NCBI RefSeq assembly: GCF_900102505.1
Contig: NZ_FMVT01000001.1
Location: 124,001-188,000 of the forward strand
DNA length: 64,000 bases
Source of the DNA: Paracoccus tibetensis
GTDB taxonomy: Bacteria > Pseudomonadota > Alphaproteobacteria > Rhodobacterales > Rhodobacteraceae
Reading direction: 5' to 3'
The position numbers and the translations under genes are program-made. Shown in pieces: positions 41,731 to 51,735 of this stretch. Below the pieces are notes generated by a model that saw nothing but the letters and a program-made list of their open reading frames with translations, made no database searches and had not been told where the DNA came from. The number at the start of each line of letters is the position of its first letter. Within the stretch, counting starts at the first letter, position 1.

Positions 41731-42522
41731 ATGATCTTGAAACGCGGACGGTTTATGGCGGCGCTCACCGCGGGACTGCTGGCGCTGGCGGCCTGTGCGC
41801 CGCTGCCGATGGACATGCCGCCGGCCGCACCGCCCGTGAACGCGCCCGTCACCGCGCCGGCCGGCCCGATCCGCGGCCTACCGCCCCCGTCGGCCCCCCA
41901 TGCCGGCACGCCCGACGCCGCCGCCCGGACCTTCGTGCAGGTCATGCGCCGGATGGAGCCCGCCGTGCGCGAGGAATGCTTCGCCCGCCGCACGCGCCCG
42001 ATCAGTTGCGACTTCACCTTCGTGGTGGACGACCGCCCGGGGCTCGAACCCAACGCCTTCCAGACCGTCGACCGCAACGGCCGGCCCATCGTCGGCTTCA
42101 CCCTGTCGCTCATCGCCCAGACCCGCAACGCGGACGAGATCGCCTTCGTCGTCGGCCACGAAGCCGCGCACCACATCCTGAACCACCTCGACCGCCGCTC
42201 GGGCGCGGCGACGGCGGCGGCGGTGGTGCTGGGCAGCATCGCGACGGCCTATGGCGGGGATACCGCCGCGGTCGAGCGGGCGCAGCAGGTCGGCGCCTCG
42301 GTCGGCTCGCGCTACTACTCGCGGGACTGGGAGCTGGAAGCTGACTATCTCGGCTCGATCATCACGCTCAATGCGGGGTTCGATCCGGTCAACGGCGCCC
42401 GCCTCTTCGAGCGAATCCCCGATCCCGGGAACCACATCCTCGGCACCCATCCCTCGCGCGGGCAGCGGATCGCGCAGGTCGCTCGCGCTGTGGGAGACGT
42501 GCAGGCCGGGCGCACCCGCTGA
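41731..42522 (+). CDS. M48-family metallopeptidase lipoprotein
   Basis: A 263-residue protein from ATG 41731. The lipoprotein signal ends at Cys22 (LLALAACAP), followed by a Pro/Ala linker. The zinc motif HEAAH is at 144-148, the next ligand is in DWELEADYLGSI, and GTHPSRGQRIAQV closes the domain. It resembles the periplasmic LoiP/YggG group, which degrades outer-membrane or misfolded proteins. It appears to be monocistronic. Confidence 0.88.
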   Translation: MILKRGRFMAALTAGLLALAACAPLPMDMPPAAPPVNAPVTAPAGPIRGLPPPSAPHAGTPDAAARTFVQVMRRMEPAVREECFARRTRPISCDFTFVVDDRPGLEPNAFQTVDRNGRPIVGFTLSLIAQTRNADEIAFVVGHEAAHHILNHLDRRSGAATAAAVVLGSIATAYGGDTAAVERAQQVGASVGSRYYSRDWELEADYLGSIITLNAGFDPVNGARLFERIPDPGNHILGTHPSRGQRIAQVARAVGDVQAGRTR

Positions 42523-42717
42523 GCGCGCAAATCGTCTGCACTACTTGAGGATGAGTGCGGCGCAGCAACCGCAGGGTGAAAGAATCTCAACAAGAAGTTA
42601 AATTAAAGCTTCCATATCGGCGGATTTCTGCTTTAGTTCGCTCGAGTTCTGGTTGAATGGACTTTCAGGTTGACACTACCGGCGGTTGTTAGAGCCGATT
42701 GACAGGAAGGGGCGCCG

Positions 42718-43083
42718 ATGATCGGGGTGGTCGTTTGGGCGAGTGAGATTCGCGAGAAGGCGATCATCTGGTGCGAGGACCAGGCGACGTTGGCCTACCT
42801 GCAGGGTCGGGAGAACCTGTCCAGTGCAGAGGCCTCCTGGCCGCGCCCCGGCGATCTCGTCGAGCTCGAGACCGAAACGCTCGGCAGCCTGCGCCACGCG
42901 CGCGGCGTCACCCTGATCTCGGAACAGTGCTGCCCCGACCTGCCGCGCCTTCTGGCCGACGCCAAGCCCACCGCCGCAGCCGAGCCGACGCACCTGCGCG
43001 TCGTCAGCAGCACGGACATCCGCCCGGCGCCTGCCGCCGACGAAGCGGCCTGCGCGTTCCCCCGCATCGGCGCGGCCGGCTAA
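42718..43083 (+). CDS. Conserved hypothetical protein (Rhodobacteraceae)
   Basis: A 121-residue protein. The N-terminal half, residues 1-75, reads as a compact sheet fold: VVVWASEIREKAIIWCEDQA, TLAYLQGREN, WPRPGDLVELE. A disordered Ala/Pro tail follows. Two adjacent Cys (EQCCPDL) are notable. The pattern recalls proteins that bind nucleotides or sense redox, but I know no function. The preceding gap (42523-42717) is AT-rich for this genome and probably holds its promoter. Confidence 0.75.
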   Translation: MIGVVVWASEIREKAIIWCEDQATLAYLQGRENLSSAEASWPRPGDLVELETETLGSLRHARGVTLISEQCCPDLPRLLADAKPTAAAEPTHLRVVSSTDIRPAPAADEAACAFPRIGAAG

Positions 43084-43099
43084 GGCCGCGCGCCGCGGC

Positions 43100-43660
43100 T
43101 CAGGCGCCGCGTGCCAAGGCCGCCACCCCGGTCCGCGCCAGGTCGTTCAACCCGAGCGGCCGCATCAGGTCGGCGAAGGCGTCCAGCTTGCTCGACGTCC
43201 CCACCAGCTCGAAGACGAAGCTTTCCAGCGTCGAGTCGACCACGTTGGCCCGGAAGATCTCGGCGATCCGCAGCGCCTCGACGCGCTTCTCGCCCTGTCC
43301 CCGCACCTTGAAAAGACCCAGCTCCCGCTCGACCGACGGCCCCTCGACCGTCAGGTCATGGACCTCGTGCACCGGCACGATCCGCCCCAGCTGCGCCTTG
43401 ATCTGCTCGATGACCGACGGCGTGCCGCGCGTCACCACGGTGATGCGCGAGCGGTGGCCCGTGTGATCCACCTCGGCCACGGTCAGGCTGTCGATGTTGT
43501 ATCCGCGCCCAGAGAAGAGGCCGATCACGCGCGCCAGCACGCCCGGCTCGTTCTCGACCATGATCGCCAGCGTGTGGCTCTCCTCGATCTGCGAATTCGG
43601 ATCGCGCAGGTCATAGGCCGAATGGCTCGACATGCCCTTCTGGATGTTCAATGCGTTCAT
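43100..43660 (-). CDS. ilvH: Acetolactate synthase small (regulatory) subunit
   Basis: A 186-residue protein. The N-terminal ACT domain (HTLAIMVENEPGVLARVIGLF, SGRGYNIDSLTVAEVDHTGH) binds valine for feedback control. The C-terminal half contains ELGLFKVRG and FRANVVDSTLESFVFELVGT. It activates the large subunit encoded just upstream. The gap between ilvI and ilvH carries repeat-element copy 4. Confidence 0.94.
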   Translation of the reverse strand: MNALNIQKGMSSHSAYDLRDPNSQIEESHTLAIMVENEPGVLARVIGLFSGRGYNIDSLTVAEVDHTGHRSRITVVTRGTPSVIEQIKAQLGRIVPVHEVHDLTVEGPSVERELGLFKVRGQGEKRVEALRIAEIFRANVVDSTLESFVFELVGTSSKLDAFADLMRPLGLNDLARTGVAALARGA

Positions 43661-43668
43661 CGCCGCGC

Positions 43669-43718
43669 CTTTATCTTCTTTGCTGAAATATCCCGGGGGG
43701 TCCGGGGGGCTGGCCCCC
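43669..43718 (-). repeat. Dispersed 3'-end repeat element, copy 4
   Basis: Read on the minus strand after the ilvI stop: a CCGGGGGG-CCAG-CCCCCCGG hairpin, then CCCCCCGGGATATTT and AGCAAAGAAGATAA. It has the same parts as copies 1-3, here placed inside the ilvI-ilvH operon. It could lower ilvH expression or set a 3' end. Confidence 0.6.
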
Positions 43719-43728
43719 CGGCGTGCTG

Positions 43729-45483
43729 TCAGACGAGCACCGCGCCCTCGGACTCGATCACGCCCTGCGTCACCGCCTCGCCCAGCAGCATCTCGTTATG
43801 CGGCTTGCCCGAGGGGATCATGGGGAAGCAGTTCTCGTGCTTCTCGACCAGCACGTCCAGGATGAACGGGCCGTCATAGTCGAGCATCTGCTGGATCGCG
43901 TCGTCCAGGTCCTTGGGATCGCGCACCTGCGCGCCCTTGCAGCCGAAGGCCTCGGCCAGCTTGACGAAATCGGGCAGGCTGTCCGACCAGCTCTGGCTGT
44001 ACCGCTCGCCATGCAGCAGCTGCTGCCACTGGCGCACCATGCCGAGACGCTCGTTGTTCAGGATGAACTGCTTGACCGGCAGGCGGAACTGCACAGCCGT
44101 GCCCATCTCCTGCATGTTCATCAGCCAGCTCGCATCGCCCGCGACGTTGATCACCAGCGCGTCGGGATGCGCCATCTGCACCCCGATCGAGGCCGGCAGC
44201 CCGTAGCCCATCGTCCCAAGCCCGCCCGAGGTCATCCAGCGGTTCGGTCCCTCGAACCCGAGATATTGCGCGGCCCACATCTGGTGCTGGCCGACCTCGG
44301 TCGTGATGTAGCGGTCGTGGTTCTTGGTCAGCGCCTCCAGCCGCTCCATCGCGTATTGCGGCTTGATGATCTTGTCGCTGTTCTTGTAGCCGAGGCAGTC
44401 CTTCGCCTTCCACTCGCCGATTTGGCGCCACCAGGCGGCCAGCCCCTCGCGGTTGACCTTGCGGCCGCGGGACTTCCAGACCTTCAGCATGTCCTCCAGC
44501 ACATGCGCGACATCGCCCACGATGGGAATGTCCACCCGCACGACCTTGTTGATCGAGGAGGGGTCGATGTCGATATGCGCCTTCACCGAGCCGGGGCTGA
44601 AATCGGCGATGCGGCCGGTGATCCGGTCGTCGAAGCGGGCGCCTACGTTGATCATCAGGTCGCAGCCATGCATGGCGAGGTTCGACTCGTAGGTGCCGTG
44701 CATCCCCAGCATCCCCAGCCAGCCCTTGCCCGAAGCCGGGTAGGCGCCCAGCCCCATCAGCGTCGAGGTGACGGGAAAGCCCGTTCCGTCCGCCAGTTCG
44801 CGCAGCAGCTGGCTGGCAGCGGGGCCCGAGTTGATGACGCCGCCGCCGGTGTAGAAGATCGGCCGCTCGGCCTGCTCGATCAGCTCGACGAGGCGCGTGA
44901 TCGCGGCCAAATCGCCCTTCTTGACGGGCTGGTAGGTCGGCACCTCGATCTGCTTCGGCCCGACATAGGCGTCGGTCGCGAACTGCACGTCCTTCGGGAT
45001 GTCGACCAGCACCGGCCCCGGACGGCCCGACGTGGCGACGTGGAAGGCCTTGTGGATCGTCTCGGACAGCTTGCTCGTCTCCTTCACCAGCCAGTTGTGC
45101 TTGGTGCAGGGGCGGGTGATGCCGACCGTGTCGGCCTCCTGGAAGCCGTCCGTGCCGATCATGAAGGTCGGCACCTGGCCCGACAGCACGACCAGCGGGA
45201 TCGAGTCGAGCAGCGCATCGGTCAACCCCGTGACCGCGTTCGTGGCGCCCGGGCCCGAGGTCACCAGCACGACGCCGGGCTTGCCGGTGGCGCGGGCATA
45301 GCCCTCGGCCATGTGGACTGCGCCCTGTTCGTGGCGGACGAGGACATGGGTGATGTCGTTCTGCTGGAAGATCTCGTCATAGATCGGTAGCACCGCCCCG
45401 CCCGGATAGCCGAATACGGTATCGACGCCCTGATCGCGCAGCGCCTCGACCACCATTCTCGCACCCGTCATCATTCGGGACAT
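43729..45483 (-). CDS. ilvI: Acetolactate synthase large subunit
   Basis: A 584-residue ThDP enzyme. The start region [17 protein letters not shown] carries the cofactor glutamate further on; [20 protein letters not shown] and [18 protein letters not shown] are typical. The ThDP-metal motif is in [18 protein letters not shown]. It forms acetolactate and acetohydroxybutyrate for branched-chain amino acids. A promoter-like sequence lies about 65 bases upstream. Confidence 0.95.
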   Translation of the reverse strand: MSRMMTGARMVVEALRDQGVDTVFGYPGGAVLPIYDEIFQQNDITHVLVRHEQGAVHMAEGYARATGKPGVVLVTSGPGATNAVTGLTDALLDSIPLVVLSGQVPTFMIGTDGFQEADTVGITRPCTKHNWLVKETSKLSETIHKAFHVATSGRPGPVLVDIPKDVQFATDAYVGPKQIEVPTYQPVKKGDLAAITRLVELIEQAERPIFYTGGGVINSGPAASQLLRELADGTGFPVTSTLMGLGAYPASGKGWLGMLGMHGTYESNLAMHGCDLMINVGARFDDRITGRIADFSPGSVKAHIDIDPSSINKVVRVDIPIVGDVAHVLEDMLKVWKSRGRKVNREGLAAWWRQIGEWKAKDCLGYKNSDKIIKPQYAMERLEALTKNHDRYITTEVGQHQMWAAQYLGFEGPNRWMTSGGLGTMGYGLPASIGVQMAHPDALVINVAGDASWLMNMQEMGTAVQFRLPVKQFILNNERLGMVRQWQQLLHGERYSQSWSDSLPDFVKLAEAFGCKGAQVRDPKDLDDAIQQMLDYDGPFILDVLVEKHENCFPMIPSGKPHNEMLLGEAVTQGVIESEGAVLV

Positions 45484-45543
45484 GACTTTGCTCCATCACA
45501 AGATCAATCCGCCGCAGATGCGATGCACCCGCGGCGTCGGCGC

Positions 45544-45572
45544 AAACTATGCAGCCGCCCCGGCCGGGTCAA
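45544..45572 (-). promoter_or_regulatory. Candidate ilvIH promoter
   Basis: On the minus strand TTGACC (45572-45567) and TAGTTT (45549-45544) are separated by exactly 17 bases, leaving a leader of about 55 bases before the ilvI ATG. The -35 fits well and the -10 is moderate. I see no clear attenuator peptide in the leader. Confidence 0.5.
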
Positions 45573-45636
45573 TGGCCGCAGGTGGATAAAATGACGCGGG
45601 GCGGCCGAAGTTTGAAATTATCTTGCGCGGCCCGGT

Positions 45637-46476
45637 CTAGCGGTCGAACTGCGGCAGGGCGATCCGGGCGACCTGCTCGACGATGGGATCGACCGATAGC
45701 GGGTGCGCCTCGCTCGAGTGGTCGGCCGGGCTGCCGATGTCCTGCCAGGCGCCGTTCTTGTAGATCTCGAGCGCGTTGAACCGGGCCTTGTAGTCCATCT
45801 TGCGACTGCCCGGCACCCAGTAGCCCAGGTAGACATAGGGCAGGCCCGCCGCGCGCGCGATCTCGATATGGTCGAGGATGATGTAGCTGCCGAGGCTCAT
45901 CGCCTGCAGGCCCGGATCGTAGAAGCTGTAGACGAGGCTGAGGCCGTCATCCAGCACGTCGGTCAGGCAGACGGCGGCCAGCCGGTCGTCGCCCGGCGCG
46001 ATCCGGCCCGGCTCGCCCGCGGCGCAGCGGTACTCGATGACCCGCGTCTTGACCGGCGTCTCCTCGATCATGGCGGCGAATTCGAAGATGTCCATGTCGG
46101 CCATCCCGCCATCGGCATGCCGGCTGTCCAGGTAGTGGCGGAAGAGATCGAACTGCTCCTCGGTCGCCCAGGCACTGGTCGCCAGCCGCCGCAGCGCGCC
46201 GCTGCGCGCGGCCACGCGGCGCTGCGTGCGCGAGGGCTGGAAATCCGCCACCCGGATGCGCGCGGACATGCAGGCCACGCAGCTCTCGCAGCTGGGCCGG
46301 TAGAGCACGTTCTGCGAGCGGCGGAAGCCCTGGCGCGACAGGGCATTGTTCAGCTCGGCCGCGTTCTCGCCCTGAAGGGCGGTGAACAGCTTGCGCTCGG
46401 CCCGGCCATGCAGATAGGGGCAGGGCTGGGGCGCGGTGACGTAGAACTGCGGGGCATGGGGCAGCGTGTGGCGCAT
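45637..46476 (-). CDS. bpt: Aspartate/glutamate leucyltransferase (Bpt)
   Basis: A 279-residue protein from ATG 46476 ([20 protein letters not shown]). This N-terminus, with [20 protein letters not shown] and [20 protein letters not shown] plus [18 protein letters not shown], identifies the Bpt/ATE family of N-end-rule transferases, which move leucine from Leu-tRNA to N-terminal Asp or Glu and so mark proteins for ClpAP. A 14-codon upstream ORF ends exactly at its start. Confidence 0.9.
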   Translation of the reverse strand: MRHTLPHAPQFYVTAPQPCPYLHGRAERKLFTALQGENAAELNNALSRQGFRRSQNVLYRPSCESCVACMSARIRVADFQPSRTQRRVAARSGALRRLATSAWATEEQFDLFRHYLDSRHADGGMADMDIFEFAAMIEETPVKTRVIEYRCAAGEPGRIAPGDDRLAAVCLTDVLDDGLSLVYSFYDPGLQAMSLGSYIILDHIEIARAAGLPYVYLGYWVPGSRKMDYKARFNALEIYKNGAWQDIGSPADHSSEAHPLSVDPIVEQVARIALPQFDR

Positions 46477-46678
46477 CAGCTCCACCCGGTCGGCAAATCG
46501 ATGATCTGATACTCGCTCATGCGGGACTGCGCGCCGGTTCGCCTGCCTGTTCTCGGACGGAGCCTAACAACGAATTCCTGACGGGCCAAGAAGGGAAAGG
46601 GTTAATGCGACGATCCATGCGGAATCCGGCCGTGGCAGGCCATTGACGGGCCACGGCCCCGGCCGCATTCTCCGCCGC

Positions 46679-49480
46679 ATGAGCTTTGCCGACCGCATCA
46701 CGCGCCTGCCCCTGCCGATCGATCCGGCCCGCGGGCGTGACGCCGCCGACCTCTTTTCCGACCTGCCGCCGCGCCTGCGCGAGCTGATCGCGGGCGCCGC
46801 CGGCAGCAGCCCCTACCTCGCCGACCTGATCCGGAAGGAGGCCGCGTGGCTCCCCTCCGGGCTGGACCGGGACGATGTCGTCGCGGACGAGACGCAGGGC
46901 CTCGAGACGCTGGCCCCCGCGGATCTGGACATCGCGCTGCGCCGGGCGAAGCGGCGCGTGGCGCTGCTGGCGGCGCTGGCCGATCTGGGCGGCGTCTGGC
47001 CGCTGGAGCGGGTGACGGGGGCGCTGTCGGACCTTGCGGACCGGGCGGTGGACCTTGCCCTGCGCGCCCATGTCGCGGCCGAGGCGCGGCGCGGCAAACT
47101 GCCCCCGACGGATGCCGATGCGGGCGGCATCTTCGCGCTGGCCATGGGCAAGGGCGGTGCGGGAGAGCTGAACTACAGTTCGGACATCGACCTCATCGTG
47201 CTCTTCGACGAGACCGCCTATGCCGAGGCCGACCAGATGGAGGCGCGCGCCGCGCTGATCCGCGCCACGCGCAAGATGGCCGCGACGCTCTCGGACGTCA
47301 CCGCGCATGGCTATGTCTTCCGCACCGACCTGCGCCTGCGCCCGGACGCCGCGGTGACGCCGGTCTGCATCTCGGCCGCCGCCGCGCTGGCCTATTACGA
47401 GGCCGAGGGCCGCACATGGGAGCGTGCGGCCTTCATCAAGGCCCGCGCGGCCGCCGGCGACATCGCGGCCGGCCAGCGCTTCCTGCGCGAGCTGCGCCCC
47501 TTCATCTGGCGCAAGCATCTGGACTTCGCGGCGATCCAGGACGCCCACGACATGCGGCTGAGGATCCGCGACCACAAGGGCCTCGGCGGCCGGCTCGAGA
47601 TCGCGGGCCACAACATGAAGCTCGGCCGCGGCGGCATCCGCGAGATCGAGTTCTTCACCCAGACCCGCCAGCTGATCGCGGGCGGGCGCGATCCCGACCT
47701 GCGGACCCGCGGCACCGCGCCGGGGCTGCGTGCGCTGGCCGCGAAGGGCTGGGTGCCGGGCGAGGTGGCCGAGGAGCTGATCGCCCATTACCGCGAGCAC
47801 CGCGACATCGAGCACCGCATCCAGATGGTGAACGACGCGCAGACCCACAGCCTGCCGCGCGATCCGCAGGCGCTGGCCGGCATCGCGGCGCTGATGGGCG
47901 AGGCCGATCCCGAGGCGTGGTGCGCGCGCCTCAAGACCCGGCTCGAGCGGGTGCACGCGCTGACCGAGGATTTCTTCGCCCCCTGCGAGGCCGCGGCCGC
48001 CATGCCCGACCTGTCCGAGGAGTCGCAGGCGATCGTGGCGCGCTGGCAGGACTATCCCGCCCTGCGCTCGGACCGGGCGCGGCAGATCTTCCGCCGGATC
48101 GAGCCGCAGCTTCTCGCGCGCATGGCCGAGGCCGGGCATCCCGCCGAGGCGCTGGCCCGCTTCGACAGCTTCCTCGCGGGTCTGCCGGCCGGGGTCCAGG
48201 TCTTCTCGCTCTTCGAGGCGAACCCGCAGCTGATCGAGCTGATCGTGGACATCTGCGGCACCGCGCCGGGCCTTGCAGCCTACCTGGCGCGCCACCCCTC
48301 GGTCCTCGAGGCGGTGCTGGGCGGCAGCTTCTTCGCACCCTGGCCCGGAGCCGCCGGCCTTCGATCCGAGCTGGATCAGGCGCTCGCCGCGACCTTGCGC
48401 GGCCCGCAGGGCGGCTACGAGCGTGCGCTGGATGCGGCGCGGCGTTGGGCGCATGAATGGCAGTTCCGCATCGGCGTGCACCACCTGCGCGGCCTCATCG
48501 ACGCGGACGAGGCGGGCGGTCAATATGCGGACCTCGCAGATGCCTGCGTCGCGGCGCTCGCCCCGGTGACGGCCGCGGACTTCGCCCTGCGGCACGGGCC
48601 GCCGCCGGGGCGGGGCGCCGTCGTCCTCGGGATGGGCTCGCTTGGCGCGCGGGTGCTGAACGCCGGCTCGGACCTCGACCTCATCGTCATCTACGACGCG
48701 GCCGGGGCCGAGGGGTCGGATGGGCCGCGCCCGCTCGGCGCACGGCCCTATTACGCGCGGCTGACGCAGGCGCTGATCACGGCCCTCTCGGCACCGACCG
48801 CCGAGGGGCGGCTTTACGAGGTGGACATGCGCCTGCGCCCCTCGGGGCGGCAGGGGCCGGTCGCGACCTCGATCCAGAGTTTCGAGAACTACCAGCGGAC
48901 CGAGGCCTGGACTTGGGAGCATCTGGCCCTGACCCGCGCCCGCGTGGTGGCGGGCCTTGGCCCCGACGCCGAGGATCTGGGCCACGAGGTCGAGGCGCTG
49001 CGCCTTTCGGTGCTGCGCCAGGCCGGACCGGCGGCGCGGGTCATGCCCGACCTTGCCGAGATGCGGGCGCGGCTCTTTGCCGCCAAGCGGCCGGACGGCC
49101 GATGGGAGGCGAAGACAGGGCCGGGGCGACTGCAGGACATCGACCTTCTGGCGCAGTCCTGCGCGCTGCGGGCGGGCGATCCCGCGCGGGCGACGCTGGC
49201 GCAGCTGCGGGCCGGCCAGCGCGCCGGGCTTCTGACGCCCGAGGCGGCGGCGCGGCTTGCCTCGATCTGGCGCGGTTTCTGGCGCCTGCACGCCTCGGGG
49301 CGGCTTCTGACCGAGCGGGCGCTGGACATGGAGGCGCTCGGCCGGGGCGGGCAGAAGTTCCTGCTGCGCGAGACGGGGGCCGGCGATCTTGCCGCGCTCG
49401 GCGCGCAGCTCGATACCGAAATCCGCGAGGCCGAGGGCCTGATCGACGGTCTTCTGGCGCCCGCGCCAGCCGCGTCCTAG
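46679..49480 (+). CDS. glnE: Bifunctional glutamine synthetase adenylyltransferase/deadenylase
   Basis: A 933-residue protein with two nucleotidyltransferase domains. The N-terminal one has GKGGAGELNYSSDIDLIVLF (adenylyl-removing) and the C-terminal one has GMGSLGARVLNAGSDLDLIV (adenylylating). The linking region includes HNMKLGRGGIREIEFFTQT. It adjusts GlnA activity in response to PII. The length is near the family norm. It converges with the glycosyltransferase gene. Confidence 0.94.
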   Translation: MSFADRITRLPLPIDPARGRDAADLFSDLPPRLRELIAGAAGSSPYLADLIRKEAAWLPSGLDRDDVVADETQGLETLAPADLDIALRRAKRRVALLAALADLGGVWPLERVTGALSDLADRAVDLALRAHVAAEARRGKLPPTDADAGGIFALAMGKGGAGELNYSSDIDLIVLFDETAYAEADQMEARAALIRATRKMAATLSDVTAHGYVFRTDLRLRPDAAVTPVCISAAAALAYYEAEGRTWERAAFIKARAAAGDIAAGQRFLRELRPFIWRKHLDFAAIQDAHDMRLRIRDHKGLGGRLEIAGHNMKLGRGGIREIEFFTQTRQLIAGGRDPDLRTRGTAPGLRALAAKGWVPGEVAEELIAHYREHRDIEHRIQMVNDAQTHSLPRDPQALAGIAALMGEADPEAWCARLKTRLERVHALTEDFFAPCEAAAAMPDLSEESQAIVARWQDYPALRSDRARQIFRRIEPQLLARMAEAGHPAEALARFDSFLAGLPAGVQVFSLFEANPQLIELIVDICGTAPGLAAYLARHPSVLEAVLGGSFFAPWPGAAGLRSELDQALAATLRGPQGGYERALDAARRWAHEWQFRIGVHHLRGLIDADEAGGQYADLADACVAALAPVTAADFALRHGPPPGRGAVVLGMGSLGARVLNAGSDLDLIVIYDAAGAEGSDGPRPLGARPYYARLTQALITALSAPTAEGRLYEVDMRLRPSGRQGPVATSIQSFENYQRTEAWTWEHLALTRARVVAGLGPDAEDLGHEVEALRLSVLRQAGPAARVMPDLAEMRARLFAAKRPDGRWEAKTGPGRLQDIDLLAQSCALRAGDPARATLAQLRAGQRAGLLTPEAAARLASIWRGFWRLHASGRLLTERALDMEALGRGGQKFLLRETGAGDLAALGAQLDTEIREAEGLIDGLLAPAPAAS

Positions 49481-49496
49481 GCGGGCGCGGCCGGGC

Positions 49497-51626
49497 TCAG
49501 CCCGCGAGCTTGCGCAGGGGCTGCTCCTGCGGCGCAGCAGCGGGCGCTTCGGCGGCCGGCGCTTCGCGGGCGGGCGCGGGCCGGACGGCCTCCATGTTGG
49601 CGGCCCGCTCCTCGAGGCGGATGCCGCCGATCTGACCGACCAGCGGGATCGACACCATGCCCGGCACCAGCGGCGCATCGGCGGCCGCCGCCTCGGCCTC
49701 GACAAAGAGGCCGTGGGCCGTCTTGTCCCAGTAGAAGGGCTTGGTCACCACCTCGTAGATCGCCTTCCAGCCGGCGAGACAGCCGAGCGGGAAGTAGAAA
49801 TGCAGGCTCGGCACCCAGGCCATCAGGTGGCGGTGCTTCGCGCCGCGGCATGCGCGCATGCCGACGAAGATCGACAGCGCCTCGGAGGCGACGAAGAGCC
49901 CGAAGAGCAGGGGGATCGCCCACCCGCCCCACATCCCCTCCAGCGGGCCGCGCAGCGGGTGCGGCAGGCCGAGCGTCAGCAGCCAGAAGCTCCAGAGGAC
50001 GGGCGCCAGCAGGTATTGCGACAGCGCGCCCAGGAACTGGACCTGGAAGCCCCAGAAGCGGCGCGGCCCCAGCTCACGGTAAAGCTGCACCGGGTCGCGC
50101 ATGTGCACGCCCCAGGTCATCGCATAGCCCTTGAGCCAGCGCGAGCGCTGCTTGACCCAGGGCAGGGCGCGGCAATTCGCCTCTTCGTCGGTGGTCGTCT
50201 CGAGGATCTCGGTGCGGTAGCCGCGGCGCGCGAGGCGCACGCCGAGATCGGCGTCCTCGGTGACGTTCCAGCTGTCCCATGCCCCGACCTCGTCCAGCAT
50301 CGGGCGGCGGAAGAACAGCGTCGTGCCGCCGAGCGGGACGACGAGGCCGAGCCGCGCGACGCCCGGCAGCAGCACCCGGAACCAGGCCGCGTATTCGATG
50401 GTGAAGCAGCGGGCCAGCCAGTTGGTGCGCGGGTTGTAGAAGTCCAGCGCGCCCTGCAGGCAGGCGACGTCGGCCGGCGCGAAGTGGAAGCGGCGCGCGA
50501 CCTTGTGCAGCTGGTCGGGATCGGGCCGGTCCTCGGCATCCCAGATGCCCACGATCTCGCCCCGGCAGAAGTTCAGCGCGTAGTTCAGCGCCCGCGGCTT
50601 GGTCTTGATCGGCCCGTCCGGCACGCGCACCACGCGGATCCAGAACGGCAGCTGCGCCCCCTCCAGCGCCTTGGAGGTGACGTGGTCGCTGTCCTCGATG
50701 ACCAGCAGGATGTCGGTCAGCTCGCGCGGATATTCCAGCCGCGCGAGCCGCGCGACCAGCTTGCCGGCCACGTCGCTCTCCTCGAACAGCGGCACCATGA
50801 CCGAGATGAGGGGCAGGGGCGCGTCCATCTCGGGCGCGGGCATGGCGCCTTGAGCGATGGCGGCGGCGACGGCGCCCTCATCGGCGCGGACGCGGCGGGC
50901 GGCGAGGAAGGACATGAGCTTCAGCCCGCTCTGCGTCAGCAGCGTCAGCACCGCCCAGGCCACCAGCAGGCCAGTGGTCAGCGCCGGCGCCAGCGCGGCC
51001 CCCAGGACCAGCAGTCCCAGCAGGGCGACGGCGATGCGGCTGGTGCGGACCTGGTTCTGGGTGCGGCAGCTCTCGGCCGCGGGAACGCGCGATTCCGCCT
51101 CGCGGATGAGGCGGGTCTTGCGGCTGTTCAGCACGCCCTCGGCCGCCTCGGTCTCGGTGCAGAGCAGCATGCGGACGGTGCCGAACTCGGCCGGAAGCTG
51201 CGGCAGAAGGGCGGTGAAGTCGTCCGGGCGCGCGGTCGCGATCCAGGTGACGCCGCCGATGCGGCGCCAGGGCAGGATGGCGTGGCGAAGGCAGAAGCCG
51301 GGGCCGGCCGCGTCGATCAGGCGCGGGTCGGCCGGGCTGCGGACCGGATCGACGGTCGTCGTGCGCCACTGGCGCGACAGCGCATGGGCCAGCGCCTCGG
51401 GGGTGACCCAGCCATTGCCCAGCAGGATCTGCCCGAGCCGCGCATTCTCGCGCCGCCGCATCACCGTGGCCTTCAGCAGGTTGCCCGGATCGACCGCGCC
51501 ATCCTCGACGAGGATCTGGCCAAGCGGAAGCTGGCTGCGCGGCGCAAGCGTCGGACCGGCGACGACGACGCCGCCATCCTGCGGGTCGACCTTCGCCTCG
51601 CGGTCGGTCAGAGCGGCCTGTGCCAT
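49497..51626 (-). CDS. Family 2 glycosyltransferase fused to MshEN-like domain (NfrB-like)
   Basis: A 709-residue protein. Residues about 30-180 resemble the N-terminal MshEN/GspE domain: LGQILVEDGAVDPGNLLKAT, then RLGQILLGNGWVTPEALAHA, two repeats of a c-di-GMP-binding type. Two membrane helices at about 195-245 precede the glycosyltransferase core, with LISVMVPLFEE, the DxD-like WDAEDRPDPDQL, TEDADLGVRLA, and KQRSRWLKGYAMTW (QxxRW). C-terminal helices and an Ala/Pro tail follow. The plan matches NfrB, which makes a surface polysaccharide used by phage N4. No NfrA-type partner is next to it. Confidence 0.85.
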   Translation of the reverse strand: MAQAALTDREAKVDPQDGGVVVAGPTLAPRSQLPLGQILVEDGAVDPGNLLKATVMRRRENARLGQILLGNGWVTPEALAHALSRQWRTTTVDPVRSPADPRLIDAAGPGFCLRHAILPWRRIGGVTWIATARPDDFTALLPQLPAEFGTVRMLLCTETEAAEGVLNSRKTRLIREAESRVPAAESCRTQNQVRTSRIAVALLGLLVLGAALAPALTTGLLVAWAVLTLLTQSGLKLMSFLAARRVRADEGAVAAAIAQGAMPAPEMDAPLPLISVMVPLFEESDVAGKLVARLARLEYPRELTDILLVIEDSDHVTSKALEGAQLPFWIRVVRVPDGPIKTKPRALNYALNFCRGEIVGIWDAEDRPDPDQLHKVARRFHFAPADVACLQGALDFYNPRTNWLARCFTIEYAAWFRVLLPGVARLGLVVPLGGTTLFFRRPMLDEVGAWDSWNVTEDADLGVRLARRGYRTEILETTTDEEANCRALPWVKQRSRWLKGYAMTWGVHMRDPVQLYRELGPRRFWGFQVQFLGALSQYLLAPVLWSFWLLTLGLPHPLRGPLEGMWGGWAIPLLFGLFVASEALSIFVGMRACRGAKHRHLMAWVPSLHFYFPLGCLAGWKAIYEVVTKPFYWDKTAHGLFVEAEAAAADAPLVPGMVSIPLVGQIGGIRLEERAANMEAVRPAPAREAPAAEAPAAAPQEQPLRKLAG

Positions 51627-51735
51627 GAGCGGACTCCTTCTGGATCGGCTCGTGGTGGCACATCCATGCTTAACAGGAGGTTAAGCCGGCGACCCCCGCG
51701 GCGATGTTCCGCAGGGGTTCGTCATCGGTTCGCGT

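Noticed and set aside
46517-49705. Very long open frame (over 1000 codons) antisense to glnE
   Set aside because: GC-rich codon usage of glnE leaves the opposite strand open; the translation is Arg/Gly/Ala-rich without any domain, while glnE on the plus strand is complete.
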